Assembly (NCBI GenBank): GCA_003213515.1
Contig: QCMV01000013.1
Coordinates: 1-35,213, forward strand
Length of the DNA stretch: 35,213 bases
Source: Pelagibacteraceae bacterium AG-422-N09
GTDB taxonomy: Bacteria; Pseudomonadota; Alphaproteobacteria; Pelagibacterales; AG-422-B15
Direction of reading: 5' to 3'
The position numbers and the translations under genes were made by a program. Positions within the stretch are counted from its first letter, which is position 1. Every line of letters starts with the position of its first letter. The notes under the pieces were generated by a model. It was not told the DNA's origin. It saw only the letters and a list, made by a program, of their open reading frames with translations, and did not search any database. Of the stretch, positions 9,187 through 17,925 are shown one piece after another.

Positions 9187-11145
9187 TTATTTTTTTCTTG
9201 GAATTAAAGCCCAATAATCAAGACTTAACAAAACGGACGGATCAAAGCGCTTGTTACTATCTTGATGTTGAAACTGATAAGCCTGTGCATCGCCGATTCC
9301 ATTTGTTCTGACTCGAATAGCACCTAATGATTCAGATACTTCGACTTTATCTAAAATTAAACTCCAGGCAAAAACAGTTGTTCCAGCAAAACAAGGTGAT
9401 GCGTGGGTTCCACCGTTGATCGCAATAATTTTAAAAGCATTTGAAAGTCCATTAAACGATAAAGCTCTTGTTAAACTTATAACGTGACCACCGTAAACAA
9501 TTCTTTTTCCAAACCTGCCACCTTTTTCAACAAAATGGTTAAAGTGAACTTTTGCATTGTTCTGGTATAATTTTGTTGCCATCATATGTTCAGCCTCTTC
9601 AACTGTCATACCATCAATATGATTTATTTTTTCGTTAATAGAATAATCCTCATAACAAAGATCAGAGCCTGAGGCTTTATAATCATATCCTGTACAATCA
9701 AAATCATATTTTTTTGCAATTTCTATAACCTCCTCATTTGTAAGCTCTTTATTTAATTCCGGTATAGACGGTTCTGCTTTATTTAGATTTCTATTTTTTT
9801 TTCTAACCATAACCCATCTTTTATAATCAATAACTGGTTCGTCATACTGGTTAGTGCCTACAGAGTGAACATAAACTACTCCATTTTCTCCACTTGAATT
9901 CTCTTTAATGCCAATCACTTCTGAAGTTGAACTAATTGTATCTCCTGGATAAGCTGGCTTTAAAAACTTACACTCTGCGTAACCTAAATTGGCAATTGCA
10001 TTTAAAGATATATCTGGGACAGTTTTACCAAAAGCTACGTTAAATAAAAGAAAATCGTCAATTGGTGATTTTTCTAATGAGAGTTTTTTTGCAAACTCAT
10101 CTGAGCAGTGCAGGGCGTACCTTGAACCGTATAAAGCTGTATAAAGTGCACAATCTCCATATGTTATTGTTCGTGGAGTTGCGTGTATTATTTTTTGTCC
10201 TAGCTTAAAATTTTCAAAAAAGTTACCAATTTTATATTTACTTGAAGACGTTTGTATAACTTCTGATTGATCTAGTTCTGTAACTTTTGAAACAAGCAAT
10301 TCTGCTTCTATAATTCGTTTTGCATGATTTACGTGTAATTCCTCTATCTGACTGCCTTCAAACGTAATTACTCCAACATTTGGGTCCTTTTTTCTTGCAT
10401 CCTCAAAGGCTGCAACAATTCGTTTTGCTTTGTCTAGTTGTTCAGCCGTAGGAGTAAATATTTTATTGCATATTTGTATTTGTCCTGGGTGTATTAAGGT
10501 TTTACCATCAAATCCGAGACCATGACTATAAATGCACTCTTCTTCAAAGCCATTAGCGTCTCTGATGTCATTATAAACTCCATCAAGTAGTGATAATTTG
10601 TAGGCTTTTGTTGCCATCATACATTTCTCAAAACTTGTGACTAATGCAGTTCTTTTTAGTTCTTCCTCTACACCCAACTCTGCAGACAAGTCATTAGTTC
10701 CCATTACAAAACATTTTAAGTATTTTGATGATTTTGCGATATCATACGCGTTTACAATGGATAAAGCTGTTTCCATCATAACCCAAATTTTAGTTTCTTT
10801 ATTTTTAAGATATTTTTCAAAAGCTTTAACATCATTAGCTTCATTTACTTTAGGAATTAATATTGCATCGGGATTACATTTGTCCAAGACCTTAATATCT
10901 ATTTTACCATCATCAGTATCCAAAGCATTTACTCTTATCACCTGTTCCTTATTTTTGTTTACACCAGAATTTATAATTTCGATAATTGCTGTGCGTGCAT
11001 CATTTCTGGCATTTGCAGCTACCGAGTCTTCTAAGTCGTAAATAATTGCGTCTACATCAAGCGTACTACTCTTTTTTAACGCTTTTGGATTAGATCCAGG
11101 AACATAAAGTACGCTTCTTCTTGGTTTTCTTACATCTTGTCTCAT
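9187..11145 (-). CDS. Fused CitE-type CoA-ester lyase and MaoC-type hydratase (malyl/beta-methylmalyl-CoA lyase + mesaconyl-CoA hydratase)
   Basis: A 652-residue two-enzyme protein. Residues 1-290 are a CitE/HpcH-family lyase: LYVPGSNPKAL (13-23), IIYDLEDSVAANARNDAR (34-51), Arg71 in RVN, the Mg-binding Glu125 (METALS) and Asp152 (GTNDLSAELG), and GFDGKTLIHPGQI (211-223). Residues about 305-652 are a double-hotdog MaoC-type hydratase resembling mesaconyl-CoA hydratase: GDCALYTALYGSRYAL, GKTVPDISLNAIANLGYAE, YPGDT, then HIDGMTVEEAEHMMATKLYQ and YGGHVISLTRALSFNGL. Such enzymes would convert mesaconyl-CoA through beta-methylmalyl-CoA to glyoxylate and propionyl-CoA, and may also cleave malyl-CoA. 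In Rhodobacter these are separate genes. Its ATG overlaps the asd stop (ATGA). An itaconyl-CoA hydratase/citramalyl-CoA lyase pair is the main alternative. Confidence 0.85.
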   Translation of the reverse strand: MRQDVRKPRRSVLYVPGSNPKALKKSSTLDVDAIIYDLEDSVAANARNDARTAIIEIINSGVNKNKEQVIRVNALDTDDGKIDIKVLDKCNPDAILIPKVNEANDVKAFEKYLKNKETKIWVMMETALSIVNAYDIAKSSKYLKCFVMGTNDLSAELGVEEELKRTALVTSFEKCMMATKAYKLSLLDGVYNDIRDANGFEEECIYSHGLGFDGKTLIHPGQIQICNKIFTPTAEQLDKAKRIVAAFEDARKKDPNVGVITFEGSQIEELHVNHAKRIIEAELLVSKVTELDQSEVIQTSSSKYKIGNFFENFKLGQKIIHATPRTITYGDCALYTALYGSRYALHCSDEFAKKLSLEKSPIDDFLLFNVAFGKTVPDISLNAIANLGYAECKFLKPAYPGDTISSTSEVIGIKENSSGENGVVYVHSVGTNQYDEPVIDYKRWVMVRKKNRNLNKAEPSIPELNKELTNEEVIEIAKKYDFDCTGYDYKASGSDLCYEDYSINEKINHIDGMTVEEAEHMMATKLYQNNAKVHFNHFVEKGGRFGKRIVYGGHVISLTRALSFNGLSNAFKIIAINGGTHASPCFAGTTVFAWSLILDKVEVSESLGAIRVRTNGIGDAQAYQFQHQDSNKRFDPSVLLSLDYWALIPRKK

Positions 11146-12158
11146 TTAGATAAATGTTCCTCAATTAGCATTTCAGCGATTTGAATTGTATTTAAAGCAG
11201 CACCTTTCCTTAAATTATCAGAAACTACCCAAATAGATAATCCATTTTTTGTAGACGTATCTTCTCGAATTCGCGATACATACGTGTCATCATTTCCAGC
11301 ACACTCTTTTGGAGTTACATAACCTCCATCAGCTCTTTCATCAAGTAGTGTGCACCCAGGAGCATTTTTAATAGCTTCACGTGCTTCTTCTACTGAAATT
11401 TTGTTTTCAAACTCAATATTTACAGCTTCAGAGTGACCAATAAATACAGGAACGCGAACACATGTAGCACTAAAGCTGATCTCACTACTTAAGATTTTAT
11501 GAGTTTCTTGTCTCATTTTTAATTCTTCTTTTGTGTATCCATCATCCATGAATTTATCAATATGAGGTATGACATTAAAGGCAATTGGTTTTGTAAACTT
11601 AACATTATCTTTAATATCATCAGAGAACATATTTTTTGTTTGCTCAAACAACTCGTCCATACCAGCCTTACCTGCGCCCGAAACAGATTGATAAGTTGAT
11701 ACAATAACTTTTTTTATTTTTGAAATTTCGTTCAATGGTTTTAAGGCAACCACTAATTGAATTGTTGAGCAGTTTGGATTAGCAATTATATTTCTTTTTT
11801 TATAATTATTTAGATCACTTGGGTTAACCTCAGGTACGACCAAAGGAATGTCTTCTTCCATTCTAAAATGACTAGAGTTATCTATAACAATACAGTTTTT
11901 TTCTGCAAACTTAGGTGCCCATTCCTTTGAGGTACTAGCTCCTGCAGAGAAGAGTGCCAATTCTACTTTTGAAGGATCAAACTTTTCAATAGATTCTACA
12001 ATTAGTTTATCTTCCCCAAATTCAATTTCCATGCCTTCACTTTTACTAGAAGCTACAGGAAATATTTTTGAAGCATCATATTTTTTTTCAGAGAGAATAT
12101 TTAACATTTCTCTTCCGACATTTCCTGTGGCACCCACTATAGCAATATTAAAATTCAT
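11142..12158 (-). CDS. asd: Aspartate-semialdehyde dehydrogenase
   Basis: A 338-residue NADPH-dependent enzyme reducing aspartyl phosphate to aspartate semialdehyde, the branch point to lysine/diaminopimelate, threonine and methionine. The NADP motif GATGNVG is at 9-15 and the catalytic Cys130 lies in NPNCSTIQ. GHSEAVNIEF contains the expected His and substrate-side Glu. The C-terminus has SIWVVSDNLRKGAALN, the typical asd ending. Three bases follow the leuB stop, and the stop overlaps the next gene by four bases, so it belongs to the leuCDB operon. DapF, later in the same lysine pathway, is at 19507. Confidence 0.97.
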   Translation of the reverse strand: MNFNIAIVGATGNVGREMLNILSEKKYDASKIFPVASSKSEGMEIEFGEDKLIVESIEKFDPSKVELALFSAGASTSKEWAPKFAEKNCIVIDNSSHFRMEEDIPLVVPEVNPSDLNNYKKRNIIANPNCSTIQLVVALKPLNEISKIKKVIVSTYQSVSGAGKAGMDELFEQTKNMFSDDIKDNVKFTKPIAFNVIPHIDKFMDDGYTKEELKMRQETHKILSSEISFSATCVRVPVFIGHSEAVNIEFENKISVEEAREAIKNAPGCTLLDERADGGYVTPKECAGNDDTYVSRIREDTSTKNGLSIWVVSDNLRKGAALNTIQIAEMLIEEHLSK

Positions 12159-12161
12159 AAT

Positions 12162-13271
12162 TTAAAAGTTTTCTTTTAATTGATTTAATATTTGATCACC
12201 CATTTCAACTGTTGATAGGTTTTTGTTATCATCGCCTATTAAATCCGCAGTTTTAAAGCCACTGGCAAGTACATTATTTACAGCCTTATTTATAAGATCT
12301 GATTCCTTGTCCATATTGAATGAGTACTTTAAACACATCGCAAAACTAAGAATAGATGCAATTGGGTTTGCTATTCCTTTACCAGCTATGTCTGGCGCAG
12401 ACCCATGAACTGGCTCGTATAAAGACTTTCTAAAATTATTACTATCGACTGCACCCAAAGAAGCAGAGGGTAACATTCCAAGCGAACCTGTAAGCATGGC
12501 CGCCTCATCTGAAAGAATGTCTCCAAATAAATTATCAGTAACAATAACATCAAATTGTTTAGGGTTTCTAACTAATTGCATCGCACAATTATCTGCATAC
12601 ATATGAGATAACTCGACATTTGAATATTCATTTTCATGCACATGAGAGACTTCTTCTCTCCACAATATTCCAGACTCCATTACATTTGATTTTTCACAAG
12701 AAGTAACCCTGTTACCCCTTTTGCTTGCAAGTTCAAATGCTATACGTGCAACTCTTCTAACTTCTTCAGTGCTATAAGATTGAGTGTTAATTCCAACACG
12801 ATTTCCGTTACCTTTATCTTCAATACCTCTTGGTTCACCAAAATAAATACCACCAGTAAGCTCTCTAACAATTAATATATCGAGACCTGATACTAAGTCT
12901 GGTTTAAGAGAAGAGGCGTCAACCATTGACTCAAAACATAGAGCAGGCCTTAAGTTTGCAAACAAGTCTAATTCTTTTCTAATTCTCAAAAGGCCTTGTT
13001 CAGGTTTAAGAGAAAAATCTAAATTATCCCATTTTTCTCCACCCACAGCACCAAGTAAAACTGCGTGAGAGTTTTTAGCTTTTTCAAGAGTCTCATCAGA
13101 TAGAGGGGTGCCATAGCGATCATAGGCAGATCCACCAATATCGTCCTCTTCTATCTCAAATTTAACTTTACTAAGTTCACCAATACTCTTAGCAACCTTT
13201 ATGACCTCCTTCATTACTTCAGGCCCTATACCGTCGCCAGGTAAGACTAATAATTTATAAGAATTGCTCAT
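12162..13271 (-). CDS. leuB: 3-isopropylmalate dehydrogenase
   Basis: A 369-residue NAD-dependent beta-decarboxylating dehydrogenase of leucine synthesis, converting 3-isopropylmalate to 2-oxoisocaproate. The start holds [10 protein letters not shown]. The substrate arginine region is [16 protein letters not shown], followed by [14 protein letters not shown]. The metal-binding region is [20 protein letters not shown], and [18 protein letters not shown] is the coenzyme loop. Length is normal. It overlaps leuD by four bases. Confidence 0.98.
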   Translation of the reverse strand: MSNSYKLLVLPGDGIGPEVMKEVIKVAKSIGELSKVKFEIEEDDIGGSAYDRYGTPLSDETLEKAKNSHAVLLGAVGGEKWDNLDFSLKPEQGLLRIRKELDLFANLRPALCFESMVDASSLKPDLVSGLDILIVRELTGGIYFGEPRGIEDKGNGNRVGINTQSYSTEEVRRVARIAFELASKRGNRVTSCEKSNVMESGILWREEVSHVHENEYSNVELSHMYADNCAMQLVRNPKQFDVIVTDNLFGDILSDEAAMLTGSLGMLPSASLGAVDSNNFRKSLYEPVHGSAPDIAGKGIANPIASILSFAMCLKYSFNMDKESDLINKAVNNVLASGFKTADLIGDDNKNLSTVEMGDQILNQLKENF

Positions 13272-13894
13272 TTTATTTGCTGGCTATACAACCAGGGTGT
13301 TCTTGACTTTTGCTTATTTTCAAAATCAGAAATATGATTAACTTTAGCTAGTGTCAATCCAATATCGTCTAAACCCTCTAATAGGCTAGTTTTTTTGGCT
13401 TTATCAAGTTCAAAACCTATCTCATGATTTATATTTTTGTCAAAATAAGAAATCTTCTGATTTTCTAAATCAATTGTAAAACTAAGACTGTTTTCCGCTG
13501 CTTTTTGTAATTTAGTTACTTCAGACTCATCTAATTTGATTGGAAGAATACCATTCTTGAAACAATTATTATAAAAGATATCCGCAAAGCTCGAAGCGAT
13601 GATGCATTTAATACCATAATCTAAGATTGACCAGGGTGCATGTTCACGAGATGACCCACAGCCAAAATTTTTACCAGTAATCAAAATTTGAGAATCTTTA
13701 TATTTATCTTGATTAAGGACAAACGAATCTATAGGTGCATCTTTTTCATCATATCTTAATTCATAAAATAAATTTTTACCTAAACCTGTTCGCTTAATTG
13801 TTTTGAGAAATTGTTTTGGAATAATCATATCAGTATCAACATTCACCATTGGTAAAGGAATTGCATTACTTTCTATTTTTTTAAATTTTTCCAT
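13268..13894 (-). CDS. leuD: 3-isopropylmalate dehydratase small subunit
   Basis: A 208-residue LeuD, the swivelling small subunit of isopropylmalate isomerase. Family motifs are [15 protein letters not shown], the [15 protein letters not shown] loop that positions substrate arginine and serine, and the [11 protein letters not shown] segment. It works with LeuC to isomerise 2- to 3-isopropylmalate. One-base overlap with leuC and four-base overlap with leuB give a tightly coupled leuC-leuD-leuB unit. Confidence 0.98.
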   Translation of the reverse strand: MEKFKKIESNAIPLPMVNVDTDMIIPKQFLKTIKRTGLGKNLFYELRYDEKDAPIDSFVLNQDKYKDSQILITGKNFGCGSSREHAPWSILDYGIKCIIASSFADIFYNNCFKNGILPIKLDESEVTKLQKAAENSLSFTIDLENQKISYFDKNINHEIGFELDKAKKTSLLEGLDDIGLTLAKVNHISDFENKQKSRTPWLYSQQIK

Positions 13895-15297
13895 TATATC
13901 TCTCTACTGTCTGATAGTTTTCCATTGATAGCCGCAGCAGCAGCCATAGCTGGACTCATTAAATGAGTACGACCCCCTCTTCCTTGCCTACCTTCAAAGT
14001 TCCTATTTGAAGTGGAAGCACATCTTTCTTGAGGTTTAAGTTTATCGGCATTCATTGCAAGACACATTGAACATCCAGGCTCTCTCCATTCAAAACCTGA
14101 CTCAATAAATATTTTGTCCAAACCCTCCTCTTCTGCCTGCTGTTTAACTAAACCAGACCCAGGAACGATTATTGCATTTACATGGTCCGCAACTTTTCTA
14201 TCTTTTGCAATTTTTGATGCAGCTCTCAGGTCTTCAATCCGTCCATTGGTACATGAACCAATGAATACCTTATCTACTTTAACCTCTTTAAGTGGTGTAT
14301 TCGGAACAAGACCCATGTATTCCAAAGCTCTAATCATTGATTTTTTCTTTGTCTCATCGCTTTCATCCTCAGGGTTTGGAACCAATCCATCAATCGAAAC
14401 TACATCCTCAGGACTTGTGCCCCAAGTGACTTGTGGAATGATGTCGCTTGCATCAATATTTACTGTTTTGTCATAAGCTGCACCATCATCAGAAGCTAGC
14501 GATAACCAATAATCTGATGCTGATTGGTATTCATTTTTTGCTGGAGAAAATGGTCTTCCCTTTAAGTATTCAATTGTTTTTTCATCAGGACTGATTAAAC
14601 CAGCTCTTGCTCCTGCTTCAATTGACATGTTACAGACAGTCATTCTTCCCTCCATTGTTAGGGATTTGATCGCATCACCTGTGTATTCAATAACATACCC
14701 AGTACCTCCAGCAGTTCCAATTATTTGAATAATCTTTAAAACAATATCTTTTGCTGTGACACCCAGTGGCAGTTCACCTTGTATATTAATTTGCATATTC
14801 TTAGCTTTAGTTTGCACTAATGTTTGAGTTGCAAGAACATGTTCTACTTCAGAAGTTCCAATTCCCCATGCAAGAGCACCAAAGGCACCGTGTGTTGACG
14901 TATGACTATCGCCACAAACGATAGTCATTCCTGGTTGTGTGAAACCTTGCTCCGGTCCGATAATATGAACTATGCCCTGTCTTTTATCAGACATAGAAAG
15001 AAAAGTAATTCCATGCTCCTTACAATTCTCTTCAAGAGTATCTACCTGTAACTTAGACTCTGGATCTGATATTCCCTCATCTCTATTTGTTGTAGGAATA
15101 TTGTGATCAGCAGTGGCTAATGTAAAATTAGGTTTTCTAACTGATCTGTTTGCAATTTTTAGCCCTTCAAATGCCTGGGGACTTGTAACTTCATGAATAA
15201 GATGTCTGTCAATATAAATGATTGATGTTCCATCTTCATTTTCTGAAACTAAATGATCATTCCATATTTTATCGTATAATGTCTTTGGAGTACTCAT
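13894..15297 (-). CDS. leuC: 3-isopropylmalate dehydratase large subunit
   Basis: A 467-residue LeuC of the aconitase superfamily. The three 4Fe-4S cluster ligands are Cys349 (GSCTNGR), Cys409 and Cys412 ([10 protein letters not shown]). [13 protein letters not shown] (128-140) and [18 protein letters not shown] near the C-terminus are further active-site blocks. It catalyses the second step of leucine synthesis with LeuD. The 39-base gap from rplS is short and has no obvious terminator, so leu genes may be read from the ribosomal operon. Confidence 0.98.
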   Translation of the reverse strand: MSTPKTLYDKIWNDHLVSENEDGTSIIYIDRHLIHEVTSPQAFEGLKIANRSVRKPNFTLATADHNIPTTNRDEGISDPESKLQVDTLEENCKEHGITFLSMSDKRQGIVHIIGPEQGFTQPGMTIVCGDSHTSTHGAFGALAWGIGTSEVEHVLATQTLVQTKAKNMQINIQGELPLGVTAKDIVLKIIQIIGTAGGTGYVIEYTGDAIKSLTMEGRMTVCNMSIEAGARAGLISPDEKTIEYLKGRPFSPAKNEYQSASDYWLSLASDDGAAYDKTVNIDASDIIPQVTWGTSPEDVVSIDGLVPNPEDESDETKKKSMIRALEYMGLVPNTPLKEVKVDKVFIGSCTNGRIEDLRAASKIAKDRKVADHVNAIIVPGSGLVKQQAEEEGLDKIFIESGFEWREPGCSMCLAMNADKLKPQERCASTSNRNFEGRQGRGGRTHLMSPAMAAAAAINGKLSDSREI

Positions 15298-15336
15298 AAA
15301 TAACTTTGATTAACAAAAAAAACGAGAAAGAAGTAA

Positions 15337-15921
15337 TTATTCTTTTGTTGTTTCTGACTCTTCTGAACTTTCAGCATTATCTTCAGGAACTTGTTCTTGA
15401 TCAGGCTCATCAACTTCAGGTTCTTTTTTTTCCTCAGCTTGAGATGCATCAGCTGCAACTTCAACACTCTCATCTTGAGCAGGCTCATCAGAAGCAATAA
15501 TTTCTTCTTCTACAACTTCTTCACTCTCATCAATATATAAACTAGCAAGATCTGGTTGCTTCTTTCGAATTCTCTCAACGATTCTTGCTTTCTTACCAGT
15601 TAGATCTCTAAGATAGTAAAGCTTGGCTCTTCTGACTTGTCCACTTCTAACAATCGAGATGGAGTCAATAGACGGACTAAAGATTGGAAATACTCTTTCT
15701 ACTCCCTCGCCAAAAGAAATTTTTCTAACTGTAAATGAAGAACTTAGACCTCTGTTTTTCTTTCTAATACAAACGCCCTCGAATGCCTGTATTCTCTCAC
15801 GTGTACCCTCACGAACCTTAACATTCACTCTTACCGTGTCACCTGGATGGAATTGAGGTATTTTCTTACCTTTGACTAGTGACTTTATCTGGTCTTTTTC
15901 GAATTGTTCTATGATGTTCAT
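15337..15921 (-). CDS. rplS: Ribosomal protein L19 with a long acidic C-terminal extension
   Basis: Residues 1 to about 120 are a standard L19 ([71 protein letters not shown]), located at the 30S-50S interface. The remaining 70 or so residues are a low-complexity tail rich in Glu, Asp, Ser and Ala, so the protein is 194 residues against the usual 115-130. A Shine-Dalgarno GAGG precedes the ATG. It follows trmD by 27 bases, in the conserved rpsP-rimM-trmD-rplS order. Tail function is unknown. Confidence 0.97.
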   Translation of the reverse strand: MNIIEQFEKDQIKSLVKGKKIPQFHPGDTVRVNVKVREGTRERIQAFEGVCIRKKNRGLSSSFTVRKISFGEGVERVFPIFSPSIDSISIVRSGQVRRAKLYYLRDLTGKKARIVERIRKKQPDLASLYIDESEEVVEEEIIASDEPAQDESVEVAADASQAEEKKEPEVDEPDQEQVPEDNAESSEESETTKE

Positions 15922-15948
15922 GGTAGCCTCGCACCGTGTTTTAATACT

Positions 15949-16665
15949 TTATTTCTTCCTTGTCTTGCTTTTTTTGTAGTTTTTCCATAAATCTGGCCTA
16001 ACTTTCTGTGTTAGTTTTTCAGATTGTTTTAAGCGCCACTCACTAATATTTCTGTGATTTCCAGAGAGCAATATGTCTGGAATTGTCAAATTTTTCCATT
16101 TTTTAGGCCTTGTATACTGAGGGTATTCAAGAAGGTCTTTTGAGAAGGTCTCTGAACTAGCAGACTTAATGTCACCAAGTGTTCCTGGCAATAGTCTCAC
16201 TATTGATTCCACTAAAACCTGGGAGGCTATTTCACCGCCCGCCAGTATATAGTCTCCAATACTTATTTCCTCAATAGGATAGAAATCGAGTATGCGTTGA
16301 TCAATACCTTCATATCTACCACAGAGAATATTAATTCCTTTCATCTTTGAAAAATTAATTACTTTACTTTGAGTTAAAGGAGTACCGCGAGGACTTAAAT
16401 ATATCATTGGATAACTATCTTTAGATTGTACATTCTTGTAACAAGCATCAATAGACTTTCCGATTACATCTGCTTTTAAAATCATACCAGGACCACCACC
16501 GGCTGTGGTGTCATCTACTTTTTTGTAATTACCTTTTGAATATTTTCTCGGATCAATTGTTTTTAATGACCATATTTTTTTCTTTAATGCCTTACCCACG
16601 ACTCCTGTATTTAAAAGTCCAGGAAAACTATTTGGGAAAAGTGTGATAATTTTTACTCGATACAT
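15949..16665 (-). CDS. trmD: tRNA (guanine-37-N1)-methyltransferase
   Basis: A 238-residue SPOUT methyltransferase that makes m1G37 in tRNAs and so prevents +1 frameshifting. Key signs are KIITLFPNSFPG at the start, the product-site DDTTAGGGPGM, LCGRYEGID (about 118-126), and the trefoil-knot SAM-binding GDYILAGGE followed by ASQVLVESIVRLLPG. The C-terminus is basic. Two bases separate it from rimM. Confidence 0.98.
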   Translation of the reverse strand: MYRVKIITLFPNSFPGLLNTGVVGKALKKKIWSLKTIDPRKYSKGNYKKVDDTTAGGGPGMILKADVIGKSIDACYKNVQSKDSYPMIYLSPRGTPLTQSKVINFSKMKGINILCGRYEGIDQRILDFYPIEEISIGDYILAGGEIASQVLVESIVRLLPGTLGDIKSASSETFSKDLLEYPQYTRPKKWKNLTIPDILLSGNHRNISEWRLKQSEKLTQKVRPDLWKNYKKSKTRKK

Positions 16666-16667
16666 TA

Positions 16668-17174
16668 TTAGCCTATATAGTCATTGATATTTTTTGTAAT
16701 TATAACTTTTTTAATAAGATCAATTTTTTTAATTGTGTTTTCACTTATTGGAATAAAGTAGTCTTTAGCATTTTTTTTTCTTATTTCTAGTAAATCCGAT
16801 GAACCGTAATTCTGAACTGATATTACTTTTCCAATATTTTTTCCATCATAAGTTTTTACAATTAAATTAATTAATTGATGGTAATAGTATTGGTTTAATT
16901 TTTTTATAGCTGGTAAATACGATTGATCGATTTCTATTGTAAGCCCTACAATTTTTTCTGCCAACTCCCTTGTTTTAATTTGTTCACAACTAACAACATA
17001 ACCAGTTTTTAACTCTTTCAATTTTTTAAGAGTGATATTTGAATATTTTTTCCCAAGTCTACAGGGGCCATATCTAAATACATCGTCTGGCGTTTCTGTA
17101 TATGATGTAATCTTGAAATGACCCTTTAAACCGTGCACTGCTCTTACTTCTCCAATAACTATCAATTGGGACAT
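16668..17174 (-). CDS. rimM: 16S rRNA processing protein RimM
   Basis: A 168-residue RimM, which binds ribosomal protein S19 and helps mature the 30S head. The start VIGEVRAVHGLKGHFKITSYT is the RimM N-terminal barrel signature. The C-terminal PRC-barrel is visible as YYHQLINLIVKTYDGKNIGKV and LLEIRKKNAKDYFIPIS. It lies between rpsP and trmD with gaps of 11 and 2 bases. Confidence 0.95.
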   Translation of the reverse strand: MSQLIVIGEVRAVHGLKGHFKITSYTETPDDVFRYGPCRLGKKYSNITLKKLKELKTGYVVSCEQIKTRELAEKIVGLTIEIDQSYLPAIKKLNQYYYHQLINLIVKTYDGKNIGKVISVQNYGSSDLLEIRKKNAKDYFIPISENTIKKIDLIKKVIITKNINDYIG

Positions 17175-17185
17175 AATTAATAATC

Positions 17186-17899
17186 TTAGTCTTTTTTCTC
17201 CTCTTCTGCTGGAGCTTCCTCTGCTGGAGTCTCTTCTGCTGGAGCTTCATCAGTTTTTGCTTCTGATGCTGGAGCTTCCTCTGCTGGAGTCTCTTCTGCT
17301 GGAGCTTCATCAGTTTTTGCTTCTGATGCTGGAGCTTCCTCTGCTGGAGTCTCTTCTGCTGGAGCTTCATCAGTTTTTGCTTCTGATGCTGGAGCTTCCT
17401 CTGCTGGAGTCTCTTCTGCTGGAGCTTCATCAGTTTTTGCTTCTGATGCTGGAGCTTCCTCTGCTGGAGTCTCTTCTGCTGGAGCTTCATCAGTTTTTGC
17501 TTCTGATGCTGGAGCTTCCTCTGCTGGAGTCTCTTCTGCTGGAGCTTCAGGAGTAGGCTGACTCTTTGCTTCCTCAGCTGCGGCTAATCTTTCTTGTGCT
17601 TTCTTTTTTGGCTGAGCTTTTTTAGGATTGTTGCCTTGTACTGGCATTGGTATAACGCCGGCTTCTCCCAAAAATCTTGCAACCTTATCTGTTGGTTTTG
17701 CTCCTTTAGAAATCCACTCTTTAATTGACTCTAAGTTTAGTTGGATCCTATCCTTATTATCTTTTTGTAAAAGAGGATTGTACAATCCTACCTTTTCAAT
17801 AAATCTACCATCTCGCGGACTTCTTGAATCTGCAACTACAACTCTGTATACAGGCCTTTTTTTTGAACCTGCTCTCGATAGTCTTATTTTTAACGCCAT
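17186..17899 (-). CDS. rpsP: Ribosomal protein S16 with a repetitive acidic tail
   Basis: Residues 1 to about 85 are S16 (start [20 protein letters not shown], then [19 protein letters not shown] and [11 protein letters not shown]-like [11 protein letters not shown]). A short basic linker ([10 protein letters not shown]) follows, then a roughly 130-residue acidic tail made of a 20-residue unit ([20 protein letters not shown]) repeated five to six times. The total of 237 residues is more than twice the normal S16 length. A strong AAAGGAGA precedes the ATG. The core assembles into the 30S platform; what the tail does is unknown. Confidence 0.96.
   Translation of the reverse strand: MALKIRLSRAGSKKRPVYRVVVADSRSPRDGRFIEKVGLYNPLLQKDNKDRIQLNLESIKEWISKGAKPTDKVARFLGEAGVIPMPVQGNNPKKAQPKKKAQERLAAAEEAKSQPTPEAPAEETPAEEAPASEAKTDEAPAEETPAEEAPASEAKTDEAPAEETPAEEAPASEAKTDEAPAEETPAEEAPASEAKTDEAPAEETPAEEAPASEAKTDEAPAEETPAEEAPAEEEKKD
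17207..17549 (-). repeat. Perfect 60-bp tandem repeat inside rpsP, about 5.7 copies
   Basis: From 17207 to 17549 the sequence is identical to itself shifted by 60 bases, with no mismatches that I can see. Each unit contains shorter imperfect 15-bp subunits built on CTGCTGGAG. The period is a multiple of three, so the rpsP frame is kept, and so are empty reading frames on both strands. Identity at synonymous positions implies recent expansion or continuing homogenisation. Confidence 0.97.
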
Positions 17900-17925
17900 T
17901 TTATTCTCCTTTTATTTGTTAATAA

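Noticed and set aside
10637-11041. 134-codon plus-strand frame opposite the lyase-hydratase gene
   Set aside because: Lies entirely inside the CitE-like domain coding sequence and has no recognisable motifs.
17207-17549. CRISPR-like regular array
   Set aside because: The unit is a direct, spacer-free coding repeat in frame with S16; there are no variable spacers or cas genes.
17257-17556. Long Leu-rich plus-strand open frame across the rpsP repeat, and a Gln/Lys-rich minus-strand frame at 17074-17490
   Set aside because: A 60-bp repeat without stops keeps several frames open at once; the S16 frame has the real start, Shine-Dalgarno and conserved core.
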